From Actinoplanes philippinensis (lineage in GTDB: Bacteria; Actinomycetota; Actinomycetes; Mycobacteriales; Micromonosporaceae), in contig NZ_FONV01000008.1 in assembly GCF_900113015.1 (NCBI RefSeq), positions 463,413 through 527,412 of the forward strand: a stretch of DNA of 64,000 nucleotides, written 5' to 3'. Numbering within the stretch: the stretch's first letter is position 1; each line of letters opens with the position of its first letter. The position numbers were made by a program, and so were the translations under genes. Below, piece after piece: positions 58,943-64,000 of the stretch. The notes beneath the pieces were generated by a model. It was not told the DNA's origin. It saw nothing but the letters and a program-made list of their open reading frames with translations, and ran no database searches.

Positions 58943-59095
58943 GCTGCGGGCCGGAACACAGCGGGAACCCTGACGGCCGGCCGGCGGTGGGGATCCGGCC
59001 GGCGCTGCGGGCCGGAACTCAGCGGGAGCCCCGACGGCCGGAACTCGGCGGGAGCCCCCGGCGGCCGGCCGGCGGTGAGGATCCGGCCGGCCGTC
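58943..59095. repeat. 61-bp direct repeat between the DeoR and PAP2 genes
   Basis: GCTGCGGGCCGGAAC begins at 58943 and 59004. Both copies end in GGCGGTG(A/G)GGATCCGGCC; the second has an internal partial duplication (GGCCGGAACTCGGCGGGAGC). Non-coding; it occupies most of the 200-base gap. Confidence 0.65.
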
Positions 59096-59138
59096 AGGGC
59101 TGGGGAGGGTCGGTGACAGATCTCAGGATCAGCCGGGG

Positions 59139-60977
59139 TCAGATGCGGTGGACGCGGGCGGTGAGGGAGTCGCCGTGGTGGGTCAGGGTGGCACCGTAGC
59201 CGGGGGTGGTCACCACGACCCTGGTGAAGCGACCCCGGAGCCGGCGGGCCTTGAGGATCGGGAACGTGCGGGAGTGGCCGTCGATGTGGGGGATCGACAG
59301 TTCCAGGGTGGCGCCGGGGGCGATCGCGATCTCGTCGCCGGCGGTCAGCGCGGGCGCGCCGTGGGTGCGGGCGGACACGGCCAGGGCGCCGGCGGAGAGA
59401 CGGACCGAGCCCGGCACGTGGACCTTCGCGGCGGTCAGGCGCAGCGTGCCGCCGGAGACCGTGACGTCGCCGTCGCCCAGGGCCTTGCGTGCCGCCGCGA
59501 CCAGGGTGCCCCGGGCGACGGTGGTGCCGCCCCGGTAGCCGTTGTCGCCGGTCAGGGTCAGGGCGCCGGTGCCCAGCTTGATCAGGCCGCCGTGGCCGTC
59601 GATGTCGTTGCGCCAGGTGTCGGCGGCGGCGAAACCGGTGGCGGCCGCGTCCAGCGTGACGGCGACGGTGGTGTCGAAGGCGCCGTACCCGTCGGCGGCG
59701 GCGAACAGGTTGATCCGGCCCCACTGCTCGGGGCCGTCGAGGATCGGGTTGCCGGCGGCCAGGGCCGTGGTCCGGAGCACCTCGCGGCGCTGGGCGGCGT
59801 CGAGGTACGGCAGACGCGTCTCCAGCAGGACCTCCGCCCCGGCGGGGACCTCGAACCTCAGCTTCGACCGTCGCGCGGGCAGCCCGTACGTCTGCTTGGG
59901 TGTGACGATCGCGGCGTTGGCGTCCCGCTCGGCGCCGGACCGCGCGGCGACGGTGAGGTCCGGCCCCGCCTGCGCCTGGAAGAACGCCAGCGCCTGGGCC
60001 CGCGCCTCGGCCTTGAGGGTCGCGTTGGCCGGGTCGGCGAGGATCGCCGCGGTGAGCGCGGTGCCGAGGATGCGGCCGCCGATCACGTCGGCGGGGGAGT
60101 GCATGCCGGTGACGATCCGGGTGTGCGCCAGGTCGTAGGCGGTGGTGACGAGTTCCTGGAAACGTTCGGGCACGGCGTACGCGAACGCGAGCGCCGCCAG
60201 GAACAGCGCGTTGGTGTGCCCGCTGACGTAGCCGCCGTCCTCGGCCGGGTTGGTGCTGCGCTGGCGCAGCAGCTGCGGGGTGACGACGATGCCGGAGTCG
60301 TAGACCGGGTAGCCGAACTCGTCGACCGCGCCGGTGTCGACGACCTCGCTGTCCTCGGTCATCCGCCACGGGCGCGGGTACTGGTAGGCGAACTTGCTCG
60401 GGTTGCCGGAGGACCAGTTCCCGCGGACCGTGTTGACCAGGGTGACGACCTTGCCGAGGACGGAGGCCGGGTTGCCGGCGCCGAGCGTCGACCCGGCGGG
60501 CGCGCCGGCCGGGACGAAGTCGCTGACCGTGGTCGGCGGGGTGGTCGCGGGGGCGCCGGTGATGCCGGTGACCGCCTGCGCGCCGGCCTTGTACGCGTCG
60601 GCGAGCGGGCCGAGGCCGGCGATCACCGAGTAGCTCTGGTGCTGGCGGTCGACGATGAACGACCGGGCGGCCTCGGCGGCCGTGCGGTGGCGCGTGGTCC
60701 TGACGACGTAGCGGACGTTGGCGCGCAGGAACGCCTCGTCGAGGACGGTGCCGGTGTTCCAGGAGGCGCCGGTGCCCCATACCTTCCGGAAGCCGGAGAG
60801 GATGCGGACCGCGGCGTTGGTCTCGGCGGTCAGGTTCGCCGTGGTGTTGGTCTTGTAGGAGTCGACGAACGCGGCGGCGGTGGTGGCGGCGGCGGCAGCG
60901 GAACCGTCGAGAGAGGTCGGTCCGGCGACGAGGCCGGCCGCGCCGGCGATCAGGAGGGTACGGCGACTGACGTTCAC
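59139..60977 (-). CDS. Tat-exported PAP2-family phosphatase with autotransporter-type beta repeats
   Basis: 612 residues. The signal NVSRRTLLIAGAAGLVAG is twin-arginine. A PAP2/vanadium-haloperoxidase-type domain (about 40-330) contains the phosphatase signature: a Lys/Arg-rich segment, GGYVSGHTNALFLAAL (SGH) and AHTRIVTGMHSPADVIGGR (R-x-H-D). The region 470-612 has an autotransporter-associated beta-strand repeat (GTGALTLTGDNGYRGGTTVARGTLV) and a similar second strand set (VTVSGGTLRLTAAKVHV). The substrate may be an exported phosphoester. GTG 60977 is the start that gives a compact Tat signal. Divergent from the secreted EEP enzyme. Confidence 0.85.
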   Translation of the reverse strand: MNVSRRTLLIAGAAGLVAGPTSLDGSAAAAATTAAAFVDSYKTNTTANLTAETNAAVRILSGFRKVWGTGASWNTGTVLDEAFLRANVRYVVRTTRHRTAAEAARSFIVDRQHQSYSVIAGLGPLADAYKAGAQAVTGITGAPATTPPTTVSDFVPAGAPAGSTLGAGNPASVLGKVVTLVNTVRGNWSSGNPSKFAYQYPRPWRMTEDSEVVDTGAVDEFGYPVYDSGIVVTPQLLRQRSTNPAEDGGYVSGHTNALFLAALAFAYAVPERFQELVTTAYDLAHTRIVTGMHSPADVIGGRILGTALTAAILADPANATLKAEARAQALAFFQAQAGPDLTVAARSGAERDANAAIVTPKQTYGLPARRSKLRFEVPAGAEVLLETRLPYLDAAQRREVLRTTALAAGNPILDGPEQWGRINLFAAADGYGAFDTTVAVTLDAAATGFAAADTWRNDIDGHGGLIKLGTGALTLTGDNGYRGGTTVARGTLVAAARKALGDGDVTVSGGTLRLTAAKVHVPGSVRLSAGALAVSARTHGAPALTAGDEIAIAPGATLELSIPHIDGHSRTFPILKARRLRGRFTRVVVTTPGYGATLTHHGDSLTARVHRI

Positions 60978-61091
60978 GAGCGCCCAGCCTTGGTGGATCA
61001 AATGACCTAAAACGGAACGAGTGCTGTTGTGAACGTGAACAAAACTCGACGGACCTATCGGTTAACGCCTATCGATGGTTACCTTCCGGTA

Positions 61092-62393
61092 ATGAAACGC
61101 GCTCTCGTGGCCCTCACCACAGTTCTGAGCCCGCTCCTGCTCGCGCCGGCCCCCGCCCACGCCGCGAGCGGATCGTTCAGTGTCCTCACCTACAACGTCG
61201 CCGGCCTGCCGGACATCATCTCCAGCGCCGAGGTCGACCGGCAGACCGCGCACACCGCGATCGGCCGGCGCCTGGACCCCTACGACATCGTGCACGTGCA
61301 GGAGGACTTCAACTACCACGCCTACCTGTACGCGGCCGACACCACGCACCCCTACCGCACTCCGACCAGCGGCGGCGCGGGCATCGGCTCCGGGCTGAAC
61401 AGCCTGTCGAAGCTCGCCTACGACACTGACGACTTCGAGCGCGGCGACTGGGACTCCTGCCAGCTGGACTCCGGCGACTGCCTCACCCCCAAGGGCTTCA
61501 CCTTCGCCCGGCATCGGCTCGCCGACGGCGTCTACGTCGACTTCTACAACCTGCACACCAACGCCGGGACCAACGACGGCGACCAGCAGTCCCGGGCCTC
61601 CAACCTCAACCAGCTGACGGCCTTCATCGCCACCCACTCGGCCGGCAACGCGGTCGTCGTCATGGGCGACACCAACACCCGATACACGCGTACGGCCGAC
61701 ACGATCCGTGACTTCGTGGCCGCGAACGGCCTGACCGACGCGTGGGTGAAGGTGGAGCGCGCCGGGACCCCGCCGGCCGCCGGGTCGGACGCGCTGCTCT
61801 GTGACGCGGCGGCGGTCACCGACACCTGCGAGGTGGTCGACAAGATCCTCTACCGGGGCAGCCGGTTCGTCACGCTGACCGCGACCGGCTACCACAACGA
61901 GGACGCCGGGTTCCGGACCGCCGACGGGAAGATGCTCTCCGACCACTTCCCGATCAGCACCTCGTTCACCTGGTCGACGAACGCGGCGTACGAGTTCAGC
62001 GAGCAGTTCGGCGGACCGCACGGCGATTACTACAACGACATCGACGCCGTGGTCGCGCGCCCGGCGACGGTCGGTCTGCGGGCCGGGTCCCGGGTGGACC
62101 AGGTCAGCCTCGGCGCCCTGACGCACGGCGGCGCCGGCGGCACGGCGCAGTCGCTGACCCTCGGCTCGTCGGAGTACGTGACCAGCGCGCTTCTGTGCCG
62201 GGCCGCGTACAGCGGGCACACCCGGATCTTCTACGCGAAGTTCACCACCAACCTGGGCCGCAGCATCGCCGGTGGCACGACCACCTCGGACTGCGTGACC
62301 AGGACCGCGCCGAGCGGTTTCCAGATCGCCGGCTTCCACGGACGTTCCGGGACGGCCGTCGACAAACTAGGGTTGATCTACAGCCGCCGCTGA
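61092..62393 (+). CDS. Secreted endonuclease/exonuclease/phosphatase-family enzyme with C-terminal jacalin-like domain
   Basis: 433 residues. Signal peptide MKRALVALTTVLSPLLLAPAPAHA. The EEP/DNase I-like domain (about 28-300) has LTYNVAGLP, VHVQEDFNYH (metal Glu), FYNLHTNAG, VVVMGDTNTRY and KMLSDHFPISTSF (catalytic Asp-His), as in sphingomyelinases and other phosphodiesterases. Residues about 310-433 form a jacalin-like lectin domain (FGGPHGDYYNDID, ... FQIAGFHGRSGTAVDKLGLIY). It may bind glycans while cleaving phosphodiesters, possibly lipids. The ATG at 61092 lacks a good ribosome site. Divergent from the PAP2 gene: two secreted phosphoesterases side by side. Confidence 0.85.
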   Translation: MKRALVALTTVLSPLLLAPAPAHAASGSFSVLTYNVAGLPDIISSAEVDRQTAHTAIGRRLDPYDIVHVQEDFNYHAYLYAADTTHPYRTPTSGGAGIGSGLNSLSKLAYDTDDFERGDWDSCQLDSGDCLTPKGFTFARHRLADGVYVDFYNLHTNAGTNDGDQQSRASNLNQLTAFIATHSAGNAVVVMGDTNTRYTRTADTIRDFVAANGLTDAWVKVERAGTPPAAGSDALLCDAAAVTDTCEVVDKILYRGSRFVTLTATGYHNEDAGFRTADGKMLSDHFPISTSFTWSTNAAYEFSEQFGGPHGDYYNDIDAVVARPATVGLRAGSRVDQVSLGALTHGGAGGTAQSLTLGSSEYVTSALLCRAAYSGHTRIFYAKFTTNLGRSIAGGTTTSDCVTRTAPSGFQIAGFHGRSGTAVDKLGLIYSRR

Positions 62394-62416
62394 CTCGTAG
62401 GTCTCATTTCCGCGTC

Positions 62417-62450
62417 GGGCGGCACGTCGGGGGGTACCCGGGTGCCGCCC
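62417..62450 (+). terminator. Hairpin between the EEP and PrsW genes
   Basis: GGGCGGCAC at 62417-62425 pairs with GTGCCGCCC at 62442-62450. It starts 24 bases after the EEP stop and ends 20 bases before the next start, so it may end the first transcript or attenuate the second. Confidence 0.6.
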
Positions 62451-62470
62451 AACAAGCGTGGGAGGCGCAC

Positions 62471-63298
62471 ATGACTCTGTGGCGGCGTGTTTTCCTGACC
62501 GGTTTCGCCCTCTGGCTGCTGACCGTGGTGGTCACCTTCGTCACCGGCAACCCCAACCTCATCCCCACCCTGGTCCTGCTCGGCAGCTTCCTGGTCCCGG
62601 TCACGTTCGTGCTCTGGGCGTACACCCGGCGGCACAGCGGCGAGGTCACCGCCGAACTGCTGTTCAGCACGTTCGTCACCGGCGGTGTCCTCGGGGTGCT
62701 GGCCGCGTCGCTGCTGGAGACGTACCTGCTGCACCCGAACCCGCTGTTCTTCCTCGGCGTCGGCCTGATCGAGGAGGCCGCCAAACTCGCCGCGCTCGCC
62801 TTCCTCTGCCGCCGCCTGCAGCACAAGTTCGCCGTCGACGGGGTGATCCTCGGCGCCGCCGTCGGGTTCGGGTTCGCCGCCTTCGAGTCCGCGGGGTACG
62901 CCTTCACCGCCCTCTTCACCCAGCAGGGCCTGTCGCTGATGACGCTGGTCGAGACCGAGCTGCTGCGCGGGGTGCTCGCCCCGGTCGGGCACGGGCTGTG
63001 GACGGCGATCCTCGGTGGCGTGCTGTTCTCGGCGAGCGGGCAGCGGCACTTCGCGCTGACCGGGCGGCTGCTGGTGTCGTACCTCGGCGTCTCGGTCCTG
63101 CATGCCCTGTGGGACGGCTGGCAGAGCATCGCGCAGGTGATCACCGACATCGAGGGCGACCCGCACCTGTTCACCCTGCTGTCCTGGGGCGGTCTGATCG
63201 GCGTGTCGCTGATCGGCATCGCCTGGCTGCTGGTGGTCCGCCGTCGCGCCGACCGCGAGGTGGCCGTCCCGATGTGGCGGGTCCCGATCAGGTACTGA
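62471..63298 (+). CDS. PrsW-family intramembrane metalloprotease
   Basis: 275 residues with about eight membrane segments. The three PrsW motifs are present: GLIEEAAKL (EExxK), FGFAAFESAGYAF (FxxxE) and HALWDGW (HxxxD), plus HGLWTAILGG. Relatives act in regulated intramembrane proteolysis; Bacillus PrsW cuts an anti-sigma factor. No anti-sigma factor is nearby. GTGGGAGG precedes the ATG at 62471. A strong terminator follows ten bases after the stop. Confidence 0.92.
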   Translation: MTLWRRVFLTGFALWLLTVVVTFVTGNPNLIPTLVLLGSFLVPVTFVLWAYTRRHSGEVTAELLFSTFVTGGVLGVLAASLLETYLLHPNPLFFLGVGLIEEAAKLAALAFLCRRLQHKFAVDGVILGAAVGFGFAAFESAGYAFTALFTQQGLSLMTLVETELLRGVLAPVGHGLWTAILGGVLFSASGQRHFALTGRLLVSYLGVSVLHALWDGWQSIAQVITDIEGDPHLFTLLSWGGLIGVSLIGIAWLLVVRRRADREVAVPMWRVPIRY

Positions 63299-63307
63299 GC
63301 ACTGTGC

Positions 63308-63352
63308 GGCTCTCACCGGTGCCCGGAGAGGCGTGGGACACCGGTGAGAGCC
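63308..63352 (+). terminator. Strong hairpin terminator of the PrsW gene
   Basis: A perfect 14-bp stem (GGCTCTCACCGGTG at 63308-63321 with 63339-63352) around a 17-base loop. Confidence 0.8.
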
Positions 63353-63428
63353 ATACCGGGTGGGAACCCGGGCCGGACGGCGCGCGCGAGCCGGGGGACG
63401 GTGTCGGCCGGCGCGCTCGTCCACGATC

Positions 63429-63457
63429 GGCTCCCCGCCTTCGGGTGACGGGGAGCC
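63429..63457 (-). terminator. Hairpin terminator of the CBM13 gene
   Basis: A perfect 9-bp stem (GGCTCCCCG at 63429-63437 with 63449-63457), ten bases past the stop at 63468. Confidence 0.75.
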
Positions 63458-63467
63458 GGTGGGTGGA

Positions 63468-64000
63468 TCAGGTGGTGATGTTCCACTGCTGGCAGGTGTT
63501 GCCGAGCGCCGTCCACTGGCGGACCGCCACACCGTCGGCGCTGCCGCAGTTGGTGACGTCGAGGACCAGGCCGTTGCCCCGGTTCGCGATCAGGTACCCA
63601 CCGCTGATCGGGGTGAGGCTCCACTCCTGGCAGGTGTTGCCGAGCGAGGCCCACAGGTTGAGGGCCGTGCCGTTGGCGGTGCCGCAGTTGACCGAGTCGA
63701 GGACGGTGCCGGAGTTGACGTTGGTGATCCGGTAGTAGTTGCTCGTCGTCCTGGTGAACGTCCACTTCTGGCAGTTGTTGCCGAGCGACGACCACTGGTC
63801 GATCGCGGTGCCGTTGGCGGTGCCGCAGTTGACCGCGTCCAGGACCTTGCCGCTGGCCTGGTTCGTCAGGCGGTACTGGGTGCCCGCGACCGGGAACGAG
63901 ACCGTGCCGCCCGGGTCGCCCGACGGGGCGGTCAGGGTGGTGGCGAGCTTGTCGGGCGTACCCAGATCGGGGGTGTCGTCGCTGTTGAAGGTGACCTTCT
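63468..64000 (-). CDS. Ricin-type beta-trefoil (CBM13) protein, C-terminal part (runs off the window)
   Basis: About 177 codons are open from the window edge to a stop at 63468. The last ~130 residues form a complete CBM13 trefoil of three repeats: GKVLDAVNCGTANGTAIDQW, GTVLDSVNCGTANGTALNLW and GLVLDVTNCGSADGVAVRQW, each followed by a LGNxCQxW QxW element (CQKW, CQEW, CQQW). Each repeat has a cysteine pair for disulfides. Upstream, TLTAPSGDPGGTV is a linker. The domain targets galactose- or xylose-containing glycans; the catalytic or other N-terminal domain lies outside the window. The N-terminus is missing, so the enzyme class is unknown. Confidence 0.9.
   Translation of the reverse strand, partial: KVTFNSDDTPDLGTPDKLATTLTAPSGDPGGTVSFPVAGTQYRLTNQASGKVLDAVNCGTANGTAIDQWSSLGNNCQKWTFTRTTSNYYRITNVNSGTVLDSVNCGTANGTALNLWASLGNTCQEWSLTPISGGYLIANRGNGLVLDVTNCGSADGVAVRQWTALGNTCQQWNITT

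Noticed and set aside
61036..61057. PHO box before the EEP enzyme (GTTCACGTTCAC on the minus strand)
   Set aside because: The two GTTCAC units are 6 bases apart, not 11, so helical phasing does not fit PhoP.
1..64000. tRNA, rRNA, insertion sequence, integrase or attachment site
   Set aside because: No cloverleaf sequence, rRNA stretch or transposase/integrase motif was recognised on either strand. A covariance-model search would be needed to exclude small RNAs.

Overview
The window is 64 kb of very GC-rich, densely coding chromosomal DNA from an actinobacterium. The gene content suggests a motile, polymer-degrading member of the Micromonosporaceae, for example Actinoplanes: SARP regulators, a DUF6879 protein, a GH10 xylanase with a CBM2, a ricin-type (CBM13) secreted protein, a chemoreceptor, a short-chain cis-prenyltransferase and a mycothiol-type DinB-like protein. 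The genus assignment is inference. No rRNA, tRNA, CRISPR array, insertion sequence or prophage was seen.

Layout. 1-4.2 kb: a truncated SARP regulator, a DMT exporter, a second SARP whose start overlaps a hemerythrin-domain gene, and a cytochrome P450. 4.2-9.2 kb: a Tat-exported PhoX-type phosphatase behind a two-repeat PHO box, a GT39-like membrane glycosyltransferase and a 2-hydroxyacid dehydrogenase. 9.2-11.5 kb: a XRE-cupin repressor divergent from a fused FAD oxidoreductase/methyltransferase, with a palindrome between them. 11.8-17.1 kb: a giant DUF4011/SF1 helicase/Vsr-like/DUF3320 protein of a type linked to phage defence; its nuclease domain looks degenerate. 17.6-26.1 kb: fatty-acid genes (acyl-CoA ligase and dehydrogenase; htdX-like MaoC, fabG4-like reductase and divergent thiolase). 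The two transcription units share an operator-like sequence, and a lower-GC AIPR abortive-infection gene lies between them.

26-34 kb: xylanase, a PTS-dependent dihydroxyacetone kinase (DhaK, DhaL, DhaM and a separate HPr), a methyl-accepting chemotaxis protein, an acetoacetate decarboxylase-like protein, a YibE/F membrane protein and a secreted DUF4360 protein. 34.8-42.9 kb: RecD2 helicase, CE7 acetyl esterase, YggT, aldo-keto reductase, a gene-poor repetitive stretch, then a Leu/Val-dehydrogenase-like protein that lacks a catalytic lysine, divergent from an Lrp regulator. 42.8-50.6 kb: methyltransferase, HAD remnant, DinB-like protein, cis-prenyltransferase, PutA with divergent LysR, then a decayed locus where an SDR gene and a TetR gene were both beheaded by one deletion.

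50.6-64 kb: a CitAB/DpiAB-type two-component system divergent from a tctCBA tricarboxylate transporter, a secreted hydrolase, a frameshifted NUDIX gene, a DeoR regulator, a Tat-exported PAP2 phosphatase with autotransporter-type repeats divergent from a secreted EEP phosphodiesterase with a jacalin-like lectin domain, a PrsW protease, and a truncated CBM13 protein.

Several intergenic regions carry tandem repeats of unrelated periods (50, 28, 69, 34 and 61 bp). Perfect-stem hairpins mark most convergent gene ends. At least five genes have a TANNNT hexamer 6-7 bases before the start codon, as expected for leaderless transcripts.
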